Program-made: the position numbers and the translations under genes
Source of the DNA: Pseudoluteimonas sp047602125
GTDB taxonomy: Bacteria > Pseudomonadota > Gammaproteobacteria > Xanthomonadales > Xanthomonadaceae
Assembly: GCA_047602125.1 (NCBI GenBank)
Contig: JASGIB010000001.1
Location: 2,604,001 to 2,668,000 of the forward strand
Length of the DNA stretch: 64,000 nucleotides
Direction of reading: 5' to 3'
Notes under the pieces: generated by a model
Told to the model about the DNA's origin: nothing
What the model saw: the letters and a program-made list of their open reading frames with translations, nothing else
Database searches by the model: none
Shown: one piece after another, positions 40,895-53,832 of the stretch
Numbering within the stretch: position 1 is the first letter of the stretch
Layout of the letters: each line of letters starts with the position of its first letter

Positions 40895-42088
40895 TCAATC
40901 CGCACAAACCGCGCTTCCCGCCGCATGGCCGGATGCCCAGGCCCACTGGAAGTTGTAGCCGCCCAGCCAGCCTGTGACGTCCACGACTTCGCCGATGAAA
41001 TGCAGCCCCGGCACGTGCCGCGACATCATCGTGCTCGACGACAGCCCGTCGGTATCCACGCCGCCGAGGGTCACTTCCGCGGTGCGGTAGCCCTCGGTGC
41101 CGCTCGCCACCAGCGGCCACGACGACAGCTGTTCGGCGATCCCGCGCAATTCCGCCGCGTTGTACCGGCGCATCGGCTTGCTGGCGATCCAGTGTTCGCA
41201 CAAGCGCTGGGCGAAGCGTTTCGGCATCGCTTCCCCGAGCAGGGTCTTGAGTTCCGCGTCGCGGCGTTCGCGCTGCCATTCCAGCAACAATGCTTCGGCA
41301 TCGCGATCCGGCAACAGGTCGAGTCGCAAGTCGTCGCCGGGCTGCCAGTAATTCGAGATCTGCAGGATCGACGGGCCGCTGATGCCGCGATGCGTCACCA
41401 GCATGAAATTGCGGAACGATGCGCCGTTGCATCGCGCTTCCACCGGCAAGGAAACACCGGCGAGATCCTGCAGGCGTTCGGCGTGCTTGCCGCTGAGCGT
41501 GAGCGGAACCAGTCCCGCGCGCGTCGGCAGCACCTCGTGGCCGAACTGCCTTGCGAGCTGGTAGCCGAAGCCGCTGGCGCCCATGCTCGGGATCGACAGG
41601 CCGCCGCAGGCGACGACCAAAGCGGGTGCGGAGAAATTCCCCTGCGACGTCCGCAAGCGGAATCCGCCGTCGTCCGCGTGGGCTACCTGTTCGATGCCGC
41701 AATGCGTGCGGACCTCGACGCCCGCGGATTCGCATTCGTCCAGCAGCAGCTTGACGATCAGTTTCGAGGATTCGTCGCAGAACAGCTGCCCGAGTTCCTT
41801 CTCGTGGTAGGCGATGCCGTGGCGTTCGACCAGTTCGATGAAATCCGCAGGCGTGTAGCGCGCCAGCGCAGACTTGCAGAAATGCGGATTCGCCGACAGG
41901 TAGTTCGCGGGCGTGGCGCCGGTATTGGTGAAATTGCAGCGTCCGCCGCCGGACATCAGGATCTTCTTGCCGACCTTGTTGGCGTGGTCGAGCACCAGCA
42001 CGCGCAGGCCGCGCAGGCCGGCCGTGATCGCGCACATCAGCCCGGCCGCGCCGGCGCCGATGACGATGGCGTCGTACTGCCCCGCCAC
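40895..42088 (-). CDS. HI0933/BaiN-like FAD-dependent oxidoreductase
   Basis: This 397-residue flavoprotein has the dinucleotide-binding motif IVIGAGAAGLMCAI at the N-terminus, then the family signature KILMSGGGRCNFTN. An inserted domain holds LVVACGGLSIPSMGASGFGY, and the C-terminal FAD motif is GLHFIGEVVDVTGWLGGYNFQWAWASG. Members are YhiN/HI0933 proteins; BaiN is one with a bile-acid reductase role in clostridia, but the function here is unknown. It lies directly downstream of the DEAD-box helicase gene on the same strand, 9 bases apart, probably co-transcribed. Confidence 0.9.
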   Translation of the reverse strand: MAGQYDAIVIGAGAAGLMCAITAGLRGLRVLVLDHANKVGKKILMSGGGRCNFTNTGATPANYLSANPHFCKSALARYTPADFIELVERHGIAYHEKELGQLFCDESSKLIVKLLLDECESAGVEVRTHCGIEQVAHADDGGFRLRTSQGNFSAPALVVACGGLSIPSMGASGFGYQLARQFGHEVLPTRAGLVPLTLSGKHAERLQDLAGVSLPVEARCNGASFRNFMLVTHRGISGPSILQISNYWQPGDDLRLDLLPDRDAEALLLEWQRERRDAELKTLLGEAMPKRFAQRLCEHWIASKPMRRYNAAELRGIAEQLSSWPLVASGTEGYRTAEVTLGGVDTDGLSSSTMMSRHVPGLHFIGEVVDVTGWLGGYNFQWAWASGHAAGSAVCAD

Positions 42089-42097
42089 GCGGATTCG

Positions 42098-43901
<1,804 letters not shown>

Positions 43902-43981
43902 GGTCGGAGCGGGAGCGCCGAAGGAGCGGGCCGACAGTGTACGCGGGCGGCGTGGAGCCGAGGCTCCAGCTACCATGCGCC

Positions 43982-45559
43982 ATGCACTTCCCGCGGTTCG
44001 ACAACGCCTTCCTGCGCGAACTGCCCGGCGACCCGGAGCCGCGCAACTTCGTCCGCCAGGCGCGTGGGGCGATGTGGTCGAAGGTCGATCCGACGCCGGT
44101 CGCGTCGCCGCGGCTGCTGGCGCATTCGCGCGAGATGGCCGCGGAACTCGGCTTCAGCGAAGTCGATGTCGCCACGCCGGAATTCGCGCAGGTGTTCGCC
44201 GGCAACATGCTGCCGGCGGGCGCGCAGCCGTTCGCGACCAACTACGGCGGACACCAGTTCGGGCATTGGGCCGGCCAGCTCGGCGACGGCCGCGCGATCA
44301 CGCTGGGCGAGGCCATCGTGCCTTCGGGCGAACGCCGGGAACTGCAATTGAAGGGCGCGGGCCCGACGCCGTATTCGCGCAGCGCCGACGGCCGCGCGGT
44401 GCTGCGTTCCTCGATCCGCGAATTCCTGTGCAGCGAGGCCATGCACCACCTCGGCATCCCGACCACGCGCGCGCTTTGTCTGGTGGGAACCGGCGAAGCG
44501 GTCGAGCGCGACATGTTCTACGACGGCCATCCGCGCGACGAGCCCGGCGCGATCGTGTGCAGGGTCGCGCCTTCGTTCCTGCGCTTCGGCCATTTCGAAC
44601 TGCCGGCCGCGCGCGGCGAGGTCGATTTGCTGAAGACGCTCGCCGATTTCTGCATCCGCCGCGATTTCCCGCATCTCGCCGGTGCTGGTGAATCGTTGTA
44701 CGCGGACTGGTTCGCCGAAGTCTGCGAACGCACCGCACAACTGGTGGCGGAATGGATGCGGGTCGGCTTCGTCCACGGCGTGCTCAACACCGACAACATG
44801 TCCATCCTCGGACTGACCATCGATTACGGCCCCTATGGCTGGATCGACGACTACGATCCGGATTGGACGCCGAACACCACCGACGCGATGGGGCGCCGCT
44901 ATCGCTTCGGCTGGCAGCCCAGGGTCGCGTACTGGAACCTCGGCCAGCTGGCGAACGCCTTGTCGCCGCTGTTCGGCGACGTGCAGCCGTTGCAGGCGGG
45001 CCTGGAACGCTTCGCCGTCGCCTACACCGGAGCCGAACACGCGACGAACGCGCGCAAGCTCGGTTTCGCCGACTGGCGCGACGAGGAAGACACCGCGCTG
45101 GTCCGCGACCTGCACGCGCTGATGCATGCGCACGAAATCGACATGACGCTGTGGTTCCGCGGTCTGATGGGCATGCCTATTGACAGCCGCGATCCCGCCG
45201 CGCCATCGCTACAGCCGTTCGAGGATGCTTTCTACGACGCCGCGAAACGCGAGGCGTGCGAGGGCGCGTTGCGGGAATGGCTGGCGCGTTACGCGGCGCG
45301 GCTGGGGGAGGATTCGTCGTCGCCGCGGGAACGCCGCGAACGCATGCGCCTGGCGAATCCGAAATTCGTGCCGCGCAACTGGCTGGCGCAGGAGGCCATC
45401 GACCGCGCGCACGAAGGCGACATGGCCGGCATCGGCGAATTGCTGGAAGTGATGCGGGATCCGTACGGCGAGCAGCCGGGCAGGGAACGCTTCGCCGGCA
45501 AGCGCCCTGGATGGGCGAAGGACAAGGCCGGTTGCTCGATGCTCAGCTGCAGTTCCTGA
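43982..45559 (+). CDS. selO: protein adenylyltransferase SelO (YdiU)
   Basis: This 525-residue pseudokinase-fold AMP transferase has NMLPAGAQPFATNYGGHQFGHWAGQLGDGRA, LQLKGAGPTPYSRSADGRAVLRSSIREFL, then the active-site region VHGVLNTDNMSILGLTIDYGPYG (metal-binding Asn and Asp) and DDYDPDWTPNTTD. SelO AMPylates proteins on Ser/Thr/Tyr and is linked to redox stress. The extreme C-terminus GCSMLSCSS has Cys where animal SelO has selenocysteine. It is divergent from the helicase gene. Confidence 0.96.
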   Translation: MHFPRFDNAFLRELPGDPEPRNFVRQARGAMWSKVDPTPVASPRLLAHSREMAAELGFSEVDVATPEFAQVFAGNMLPAGAQPFATNYGGHQFGHWAGQLGDGRAITLGEAIVPSGERRELQLKGAGPTPYSRSADGRAVLRSSIREFLCSEAMHHLGIPTTRALCLVGTGEAVERDMFYDGHPRDEPGAIVCRVAPSFLRFGHFELPAARGEVDLLKTLADFCIRRDFPHLAGAGESLYADWFAEVCERTAQLVAEWMRVGFVHGVLNTDNMSILGLTIDYGPYGWIDDYDPDWTPNTTDAMGRRYRFGWQPRVAYWNLGQLANALSPLFGDVQPLQAGLERFAVAYTGAEHATNARKLGFADWRDEEDTALVRDLHALMHAHEIDMTLWFRGLMGMPIDSRDPAAPSLQPFEDAFYDAAKREACEGALREWLARYAARLGEDSSSPRERRERMRLANPKFVPRNWLAQEAIDRAHEGDMAGIGELLEVMRDPYGEQPGRERFAGKRPGWAKDKAGCSMLSCSS

Positions 45560-45569
45560 GCAAAGGGAA

Positions 45570-45592
45570 AAGGCCGGCTATTTGCCGGCCTT
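45570..45592 (+). terminator. terminator after selO
   Basis: Stem AAGGCCGGC / GCCGGCCTT with 5-base loop, then TCTTTTCC. It overlaps the 3' end of the small Lys-rich gene on the other strand, so the last codons of that gene are part of the stem. Confidence 0.85.
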
Positions 45593-45679
45593 CTTTTCCT
45601 TCTTCGCCGCGCGCTTTTCCTTCAGCGTCTTTTCCGGCTTTTTCTTCTCTTCCTTCTTCTTGTCGAGACCCTTGGACAT
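45578..45679 (-). CDS. 33-residue lysine-rich protein
   Basis: This short minus-strand frame begins MSKGLDKKKEEKKKPEK and continues TLKEKRAAKKEKKAGK, about half Lys. The ATG at 45679 has GGGAG upstream. The regular Lys/Glu pattern, the good ribosome-binding site and the ending within a terminator stem argue for a real gene. It could bind nucleic acids; function unknown. Confidence 0.6.
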   Translation of the reverse strand: MSKGLDKKKEEKKKPEKTLKEKRAAKKEKKAGK

Positions 45680-45758
45680 GGCTTGCTCCCTGGTGAGTAC
45701 GCGTCGTGGATGCGCGGCAAGCCTACTGCCAGCGGCGGCCGCCCGCTAGACTGTGCGC

Positions 45759-47630
<1,872 letters not shown>

Positions 47631-47636
47631 CGCGGG

Positions 47637-47879
47637 TCAGGCGCGGATTTCGAAACCGGGGTTTTCGTCGAGCGTGCCGTCGGCGCGCATCACCGCGAAA
47701 TGATTGCGGTCCGGGTCGAACACCACCGGCACGATGTCCTGGAACATCGGGTGGCGGATGAACTTCAGTTCCCAGCCGAAGCGCTCGAGGTCGGTCAGCG
47801 CAATGCGCTGGTCCTCGTTGAGCTCGGCGCGCAGCTTCGCCCGTTCGACCATGTCGTCCTTGCGCCGTTCGCGATCCAT
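47637..47879 (-). CDS. conserved small hypothetical protein
   Basis: This 80-residue protein starts MDRERRKDDMVERAKLRAELNEDQRIAL and continues LERFGWELKFIRHPMFQDIVPVVFDPDRNHFAVMRADGTLDENPGF. The charged helical N-terminus and compact beta C-terminus suggest a small folded cytoplasmic protein. No known domain. It converges with uup, and their stops are six bases apart. Confidence 0.72.
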   Translation of the reverse strand: MDRERRKDDMVERAKLRAELNEDQRIALTDLERFGWELKFIRHPMFQDIVPVVFDPDRNHFAVMRADGTLDENPGFEIRA

Positions 47880-47970
47880 GGCCTTCCTCCCTGTCCCCTG
47901 CGGGATGTAACGCGGTTCGCGCGGCGCACCGGTCGCGCTAGGATGCGCCGAATCCGCCCGGAGGCCCGCC

Positions 47971-48567
47971 ATGCCGAGCCACGATCCCCGCGTCGATGCC
48001 TACATCGCCAAATCCGCCGATTTCGCCCGGCCGATCCTCGAGGAAATCCGCGCGCGCGTGCACGCGGCCTGTCCCGTGGTGGAGGAAACGATCAAGTGGA
48101 GCATGCCCTGCTTCAACCATGCGGGCGGCATCCTCTGCCAGATGGCCGCGTTCAAGCAGCACGTGTCGTTCGGCTACTGGAAGCATGCGCTGGTGACGGA
48201 CGGGGCCGAACGCGACGGCATGGGCAGCTACGGCAAGCTCGCGTCGCTGCGCGACCTGCCGCCCAAGGCGACGATGCGGGCCGACCTGAAGAAGGCGATG
48301 CGGTTGAACGAGGACGGGGTGAAGCCGGAGCGACGCAAGGCCGCGCTGAAGCCGCCGCCCGAAACCCCGGCGGATCTCGTCGCCGGGTTGAAGGGGAACA
48401 AGGCGGCGAAGGCGACGTTCGATGCGTTCCCGCCGGGCTGCAGGCGCGAATACATCGAATGGATCGTCGAGGCCAAGCGCGAGGAAACGCGCGCGAAACG
48501 GTTGGCGCAGGCGATCGAATGGATGTCCGAGGGCAAGCGCCGGAACTGGAAGTACGAGAACTGCTGA
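47971..48567 (+). CDS. YdeI/OmdA-like protein with DUF1801 domain
   Basis: This 198-residue protein has an N-terminal DUF1801-type domain (PRVDAYIAKSADFARPILEEIRARVHAACPVVEETIKWSMPCFNHAGGILCQMAAFKQHVSFGYWKHA) and a C-terminal OmdA-like helical domain (LKGNKAAKATFDAFPPGCRREYIEWIVEAKREETRAKRLAQAIEWM). This is the usual layout of YdeI-family proteins, variously linked to antimicrobial peptide resistance or envelope functions without a defined activity. It is convergent with the M14 peptidase gene. Confidence 0.88.
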   Translation: MPSHDPRVDAYIAKSADFARPILEEIRARVHAACPVVEETIKWSMPCFNHAGGILCQMAAFKQHVSFGYWKHALVTDGAERDGMGSYGKLASLRDLPPKATMRADLKKAMRLNEDGVKPERRKAALKPPPETPADLVAGLKGNKAAKATFDAFPPGCRREYIEWIVEAKREETRAKRLAQAIEWMSEGKRRNWKYENC

Positions 48568-48571
48568 GGAC

Positions 48572-50329
48572 TCAATACGCGGTGTCGGTTCTTGCCACCG
48601 GATACAGGCCGAATCCGGGATCCCACGACGGGCTGCGGCGGTAGAAGAAGTCCAGGCGCGCGGCCGGATCCCTGGCGAACGCCGGATCGTCCTGCAATTT
48701 CCTCTCGAACTCCGCCTTGAGCGCGGGGTCGGCGGCGAGCAGCTTGCGCGCCACGTCCTCGGCGACGTAATCCTCCATGTATTCCTTCTGCTCGAAGGCA
48801 TTGTTCATCTCGCCCCAGGCCGCGAGCGAATCCGGCGCCTGCGGTTCCAGCAACGCCATCGCCAGCCGCGCTTGCGCTTGCGCGATCGGCACGAACAATG
48901 CGCCGGCGACGAAATCGCGCGTGGCCGGCATCCATTTCCCGTCCAGCGTCGCGCGCTGGTGGCCTTCGAACGACGCGGCATCGAACTTCGGTTTGTCGAC
49001 GCGGAAGGTTTCGACCGCCGCCGCCAGCGGCGCGTCGAGCCTGCGGTATTCGATGCCGTGCAATCGCAGCTTCGGTTCCACCAGCGACGCCCAGGCCGCG
49101 GGCACGAGGTAGCCGCCACGCGGCGCATCGACCACCAGCGAAGGCACCACTTCGTCGCGCAGCGGGATCTTCCAGACCTGTGGCCTGCTTTCGTCGTAAT
49201 GCGTCATCGATGCGCCGGACACATCGGAAGGTGTGCGCGTATAGGCGTAACCGAGGAAATCGACGATGCGCGCCTTGTCGGTCGCCTTGAAATCCAGCGC
49301 GACCGGCTTGCCGCCGAGTTGCGCGGAACGCCCGTCGGCGGCGCGTTCGGCGGCGAGCCAACTCGCGCCGTCCTTCGCCGCCATTTGGGCGAGATCGACG
49401 ATGGCGTTGCGGGTGATGCGCACGCGGGCCGGGTAGTCCTTCCACGAATGCGTTTCGACCAGGATGCCGACGCGGTTGCGCAACTGGAAATAGCCGTTCG
49501 AGAAACGCGGCGGCGCAACGCTGTCGGCGAATCCCGACGCCGGGTTGTCGTATTCGACGAACGAAGGGTAGAACGCCAGCGGCAGCGAACCCTGCGCTTT
49601 CAGTTCCGCGACCAGGCCGTCGCGCACCGCGCGGCCGGTCGTCCTCAAGGCTTCGTCGCCGGAGTTCACCGGTTCGCCGGTGACCGACACGTCGTGGCGG
49701 AACTGCGCGCCGTCGGTGACGTGCAGGTCCATTTCCACCGCAGGATCCCAGGCATCGACGAGTCGCAGCATCGCCTGCATTTCGGGAGTGTCGGCCTTCA
49801 CGTAATCGCGGTTGAGGTTGTAGCGCTGCGCGGTGACGCGGAAACCCATCTCTTCCGGGCCGCGCTGGTTCGGACGGTTCCATGCGCGGAAATTCTCGTG
49901 GCCATCGACGTTGAATACCGGCACGAACAGCAATACGACCTTGTCGAGCGCGCCCTTGGCCGCCTCGCCGCCGAGCATCTGCCGCAGCGCGAGGAAGCCT
50001 GCGTCCTTGCCGTCGATCTCGCCGGCGTGGATGCCGCCCTGCACCAAAAGCACCGGCAGAGACTTGGCCTTCGCCGCTTCGGCGGTCAGCGCGCCGCTGC
50101 GCGAGACCACCAGCAGCTTCATCGGCCGGCCTTCCGGCGTGGTGCCGAAGGTCTCGCAGCGCACCGCGTCCGGCCAGCGCCGCTGGAACGCATCGCAGAG
50201 CGCGACCACTTCCTCGTAGCGTCCGGTCTTCTGGAAGCCGGAGCGTTCCGAAACCGTCATAAGCCCGGGCTGCTCCGCGGCAGATGCGGCGGAACAGGCG
50301 AGCAGGGCGGCGAACAGGAGGCGGGTCAT
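48572..50329 (-). CDS. exported M14-family zinc carboxypeptidase-like protein
   Basis: This 585-residue protein has a signal peptide (MTRLLFAALLACSAASA). The M14 catalytic domain shows QGGIHAGEIDGKDAG (HxxE zinc ligands), FNVDGHENFRAWNRPNQRGPEEMGFR, YNLNRDY and MDLHVTDGAQFRHD (third ligand), then VGILVETHSWKDY as the catalytic Glu region. A long C-terminal beta region follows. It belongs to a group of large exported M14 proteins common in Xanthomonadaceae. The start at 50329 opens the signal peptide; upstream frame lacks support. Confidence 0.88.
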   Translation of the reverse strand: MTRLLFAALLACSAASAAEQPGLMTVSERSGFQKTGRYEEVVALCDAFQRRWPDAVRCETFGTTPEGRPMKLLVVSRSGALTAEAAKAKSLPVLLVQGGIHAGEIDGKDAGFLALRQMLGGEAAKGALDKVVLLFVPVFNVDGHENFRAWNRPNQRGPEEMGFRVTAQRYNLNRDYVKADTPEMQAMLRLVDAWDPAVEMDLHVTDGAQFRHDVSVTGEPVNSGDEALRTTGRAVRDGLVAELKAQGSLPLAFYPSFVEYDNPASGFADSVAPPRFSNGYFQLRNRVGILVETHSWKDYPARVRITRNAIVDLAQMAAKDGASWLAAERAADGRSAQLGGKPVALDFKATDKARIVDFLGYAYTRTPSDVSGASMTHYDESRPQVWKIPLRDEVVPSLVVDAPRGGYLVPAAWASLVEPKLRLHGIEYRRLDAPLAAAVETFRVDKPKFDAASFEGHQRATLDGKWMPATRDFVAGALFVPIAQAQARLAMALLEPQAPDSLAAWGEMNNAFEQKEYMEDYVAEDVARKLLAADPALKAEFERKLQDDPAFARDPAARLDFFYRRSPSWDPGFGLYPVARTDTAY

Positions 50330-50465
50330 GGCGTCGACAGGCTTGCGGCGGAACCGCGATGGTAGCCAACCGCGCGCGATGGCGGCACGACGACGGTCGC
50401 CGCTGCCACCACCGCGTTGGCAGCAGGCGCGCCTTATCATGGCGCGCCACTTCCAGGAGCGGTCC

Positions 50466-51098
50466 ATGGACATCCTTTACTACGCCCCCGGCGCCGCCAG
50501 TTTCCTCGTGCACTGGCTGTTGATCGAACTTGGCGTTCCGCACGAACTGCGCCTGGTCGATACCGCGGCGAAGCAGCAGAAATCGCCCGGATACCTCGCT
50601 CTCAACCCGAACGGCGTGGTGCCCACGCTCGTCGTCGACGGCAAGCCGCAGTACGAGGCCGCGGCGCTGGCGATGCTGCTCGCGGAGCGGCATCCGCAAG
50701 CCGGCCTCGCGCCGGCGGCCGACGATCCGCGCCGCGCCGATTACGTGCAGTGGATGTTCAACCTCGCGAACATGGTGCAGCCGCTGTTCCGGCAATGGTG
50801 GTACCCGGGCGAACCGGCGGGCGAAGCGAACGCCGACGCGCTGCGCGCGCATTGCGCGCCGCGGATCGAGGCGCAGTGGCAGCGCATCGACGACCACCTC
50901 GCGGCGAACGGACCGTTCCTGTTGGGCAAGGACGTCAGCGCCGCCGATTTCTACCTGACCATGCTGATGCGCTGGTCGCGGAACATGCCGAAACCGGCGA
51001 CCGAATGGCCACATCTTGCCGCGCTGGCGAAATCGTTGAAGGCACGGCCCTCGTTCGCGCAACTGTACGCAGCGGAGGGGCTGGAGGAATGGGCCTGA
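50466..51098 (+). CDS. glutathione S-transferase family protein
   Basis: This 210-residue cytosolic GST-like protein has an N-terminal thioredoxin fold (MDILYYAPGAASFLVHWLLIELGVPHE, with NPNGVVPTLVVDG and the cis-Pro loop) and a C-terminal helical domain (GPFLLGKDVSAADFYLTMLMRW, containing the N-capping motif). The Tyr/Ser near the N-terminus could activate glutathione. The start at 50466 is preferred over an ATG nine codons upstream because CAGGAG sits correctly before it. Confidence 0.9.
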   Translation: MDILYYAPGAASFLVHWLLIELGVPHELRLVDTAAKQQKSPGYLALNPNGVVPTLVVDGKPQYEAAALAMLLAERHPQAGLAPAADDPRRADYVQWMFNLANMVQPLFRQWWYPGEPAGEANADALRAHCAPRIEAQWQRIDDHLAANGPFLLGKDVSAADFYLTMLMRWSRNMPKPATEWPHLAALAKSLKARPSFAQLYAAEGLEEWA

Positions 51099-51147
51099 CC
51101 GCATGGCGGGTTAGGCTGGGCGCACCTTTCCGCCGCCGGACCCACGC

Positions 51148-52773
51148 ATGATGCCAGCCGCCGCCCCGCACGCACGCCTGCCGCGGCAGGTGCCCTACAT
51201 CATCGGCAACGAGGCCTGCGAGCGCTTCAGCTTCTACGGGATGCGCAACATCCTGGTGCAGTTCCTGGTCTCGAGCGTGATCCTCGCCTACCTGCCGGCG
51301 GGCGAGCGCGAAAGCGCGGCCAAGGACGTGTTCCACAGCTTCGTGATCGGCGTGTATTTCTTCCCGCTGCTCGGCGGCTGGCTGTCGGACCGGTTCTTCG
51401 GCAAGTACGACACCGTGTTGTGGTTTTCGCTGGTGTATTGCGCGGGGCATGCCTGCCTGGCGATGTTCGACGGCGATCGCACCGGCTTTTACGCCGGGCT
51501 GTTCCTGATCGCGCTGGGCAGCGGCGGGATCAAGCCGCTGGTGGTGAGCTTCGTCGGCGACCAGTTCGACCAGTCGAACAAGTCGATGGCGAAGGTGGTA
51601 TTCGACTTCTTCTACTGGACGATCAACTTCGGCAGCTTCTTCGCGTCGCTGCTGATGCCGCTGTTCCTGCGCAGCCATGGCCCGGCGGTGGCATTCGGCA
51701 TCCCCGGCGTGCTGATGTTCATCGCGACCTTCGTGTTCTGGCTCGGTCGCAGGCAGTACGCACGCGTGCCGCCCACGCGCGGCGAGGATCCGGATTCCTT
51801 CTTCAACGTCGCGCGCACGGCGCTGCTATCGCGCGATGCGGGGCAGGGGCGGCCGGGGCTCGCGGTCGCGCGGCTGGGCGTGGCGCTGGCGGCGGCCATG
51901 CTGCTGTGCTGGGCGCTGCATGCGTGGTTCGGCGTGCACGTGCCGTTCTGGCCCGACGATTTCCATTTCGTGATCAGCGCCTGCCTGGCGCTGGGCGCAT
52001 TGATCGCCTTCGGCGGCATCGGCGTGTCGATGCAACTCGAGCGTGCGCGCGGCAGGCATGCCGATTCCGCGGTGGACGGCGTGCGCGCGGTGCTGCGCAT
52101 CGTCATCGTGTTCGCGCTGACCACGCCGTTCTGGTCGCTGTTCGACCAGAAGGCCAGCACCTGGGTGATCCAGGGCAAGGCGATGGCCGTGCCGCACGGG
52201 CAGTGGTGGTGGCCGAGCTTCCTGGTGAAGGAGGCCGCGCAGATGCAGGCGCTGAACCCGTTGCTGGTGATGCTGATCATCCCGTTCAACAACCTCGTGC
52301 TGTACCCGGCGCTGCGCAAATCCGGTTTCGACCCCACACCGCTGCGGCGCATGGGCTGGGGCATCGCGTTCTCGGGCCTGGCGTGGATCGCGGCGGGCGC
52401 GATCCAGCTCGGCATCGACGGCGGCGCGGCGACCTCGCTGGCGTGGCAGGCGTTGCCCTACCTGCTGCTGACCTTCGGCGAAGTGCTGGTGTCGGCCACC
52501 GCGCTGGAATTCGCCTACAGCCAGGCCACCCAGGGCATGAAGGGGGTGATCATGGCGCTGTGGTACCTGACCAGCACCTTCGGCAGCCTGTGGGTGCTGA
52601 TCACGAACGCCGCGGTGCGCAACGACGGCGTGACCGCCTGGATCGCGACCACCGGCTACAGCGAGAACGCGTTCCTCATGTTCTTCTTCGCCGGCTTCGC
52701 CCTCGTCGCGGCGCTGGTTTTCGCGCTGTACGCGCGCAGCTACCGCATGCAGGACAACTACCGGACGGCCTGA
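51148..52773 (+). CDS. POT/PTR2-family peptide:proton symporter
   Basis: This 541-residue membrane protein has 12-14 helices. The POT signature starts the first helix, NEACERFSFYGMRNILVQFLV (the ExxERFxYYG motif), followed by PLLGGWLSDRFFGKYDTVL and the second signature DFFYWTINFGSFFASLLMP. It imports di- and tripeptides with protons, consistent with the many exported peptidases nearby. A second ATG three bases downstream is also possible. The rhomboid-like gene follows after three bases, so the two are probably one operon. Confidence 0.93.
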   Translation: MMPAAAPHARLPRQVPYIIGNEACERFSFYGMRNILVQFLVSSVILAYLPAGERESAAKDVFHSFVIGVYFFPLLGGWLSDRFFGKYDTVLWFSLVYCAGHACLAMFDGDRTGFYAGLFLIALGSGGIKPLVVSFVGDQFDQSNKSMAKVVFDFFYWTINFGSFFASLLMPLFLRSHGPAVAFGIPGVLMFIATFVFWLGRRQYARVPPTRGEDPDSFFNVARTALLSRDAGQGRPGLAVARLGVALAAAMLLCWALHAWFGVHVPFWPDDFHFVISACLALGALIAFGGIGVSMQLERARGRHADSAVDGVRAVLRIVIVFALTTPFWSLFDQKASTWVIQGKAMAVPHGQWWWPSFLVKEAAQMQALNPLLVMLIIPFNNLVLYPALRKSGFDPTPLRRMGWGIAFSGLAWIAAGAIQLGIDGGAATSLAWQALPYLLLTFGEVLVSATALEFAYSQATQGMKGVIMALWYLTSTFGSLWVLITNAAVRNDGVTAWIATTGYSENAFLMFFFAGFALVAALVFALYARSYRMQDNYRTA

Positions 52774-52776
52774 ACC

Positions 52777-53397
52777 ATGCAGATTTCCATCACCGTGATC
52801 CTCGTCGCCGCCACCGTGCTGGTGTCGTGGCTGGCGTTCAACAACCCGAGGCTGCTCGACCGGCTGATCCTGTGGCCGCCGGCGATCGATCGCCAGCGCC
52901 AGTACGACCGGCTGCTGACGCACGGCTTCATCCACGCCGACTGGGCGCACCTGCTGTTCAACATGATCACGCTGTGGTCGTTCGGGAGCGTGGTCGAACG
53001 GATCTTCGTGGCGTGGATCGGCGTGGCCGGATTCCTCGGCTTCTACCTGTCCGCGATCGTGGTCGCGATCCTGCCCTCGTACCTGCGCCACCGGCACGAT
53101 ACCCGCTATCGCAGCCTCGGCGCCTCCGGCGGCGTGTCCGCGGTGCTGTTCGCCTCGATCCTGTTCAATCCATGGTCGAAGCTGATCATCTTCCCGTTGC
53201 CGATCCCGATCCCGGCCATCCTGTTCGCCGTGCTGTACGTCGGTTATTCGATCTGGATGGACCGCCGCGGCGGCGACAGCGTCAACCACAGTGCGCACCT
53301 GGTCGGCGACGCCTATGGCGTGCTGTTCACCATCGTGGTCGAGCCGCGCGTGCTCGGGCACTTCGCGCGGACCTTGCTGGGGACGGCCGGGGGCTGA
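52777..53397 (+). CDS. rhomboid-family intramembrane protease-like protein
   Basis: This 206-residue six-helix protein has HGFIHADWAHLLFNMITLWSFG in helix 2 (the HxxxN region), the nucleophile motif GASGGVSAV, and the His of the catalytic dyad in SAHLVGDAYG. A complete rhomboid Ser-His pair is therefore present. Natural substrates are unknown. It follows the peptide transporter gene after three bases. Confidence 0.88.
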   Translation: MQISITVILVAATVLVSWLAFNNPRLLDRLILWPPAIDRQRQYDRLLTHGFIHADWAHLLFNMITLWSFGSVVERIFVAWIGVAGFLGFYLSAIVVAILPSYLRHRHDTRYRSLGASGGVSAVLFASILFNPWSKLIIFPLPIPIPAILFAVLYVGYSIWMDRRGGDSVNHSAHLVGDAYGVLFTIVVEPRVLGHFARTLLGTAGG

Positions 53398-53475
53398 CGC
53401 GGTAACGGCAGCAAGCCTGGTCCGACCGTGGCCCGGCCACCTGTGATCACGGCATCGCAGGCAGCCGGGGCAGGC

Positions 53476-53646
53476 TCAGGCGTTCGCCTGCACGGCCGGT
53501 TCCGTCGACGGATAGGCCTGTTCCATGGCCTTCGCGATCTTCGAATCGAGCAGGTCCAGTTCGAAGCGGTTGCCCTCGCCCTCGCAGACGAGGTCGAACA
53601 GGCGGGCGATGGCTTCGTACTCGTCGGGGTTTTCGATCATGGACAT
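53476..53646 (-). CDS. small acidic hypothetical protein
   Basis: This 56-residue protein reads MSMIENPDEYEAIARLFDL, then VCEGEGNRFELDLLDSKIAKAMEQAYPSTEP. The helical acidic sequence and GGGAGA ribosome-binding site support expression. An alternative ATG lies two codons downstream. No function is recognised. Confidence 0.6.
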   Translation of the reverse strand: MSMIENPDEYEAIARLFDLVCEGEGNRFELDLLDSKIAKAMEQAYPSTEPAVQANA

Positions 53647-53832
53647 GGGGCGTCTCCCTTGGCTGGTACCAGGATCGGGAGCAGGTTGCGTGCCAGCGCG
53701 AAGCGTGACTGCCGTCACCGGATCGGTTGACGCCTTGCGTCAGGCGGGCCGCGGGCAGGGCCGGCGTTTGACGGTGGCCGGCACTCGCGGCATGGTCCGG
53801 CGGGCGGCAGGGTGCCGCGCCAGGAGCAGGAC

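Noticed and set aside
48228..51104. A 958-codon minus-strand frame over the M14, GST and YdeI-like genes
   Set aside because: Shadow of real genes in other frames; no conserved motif.
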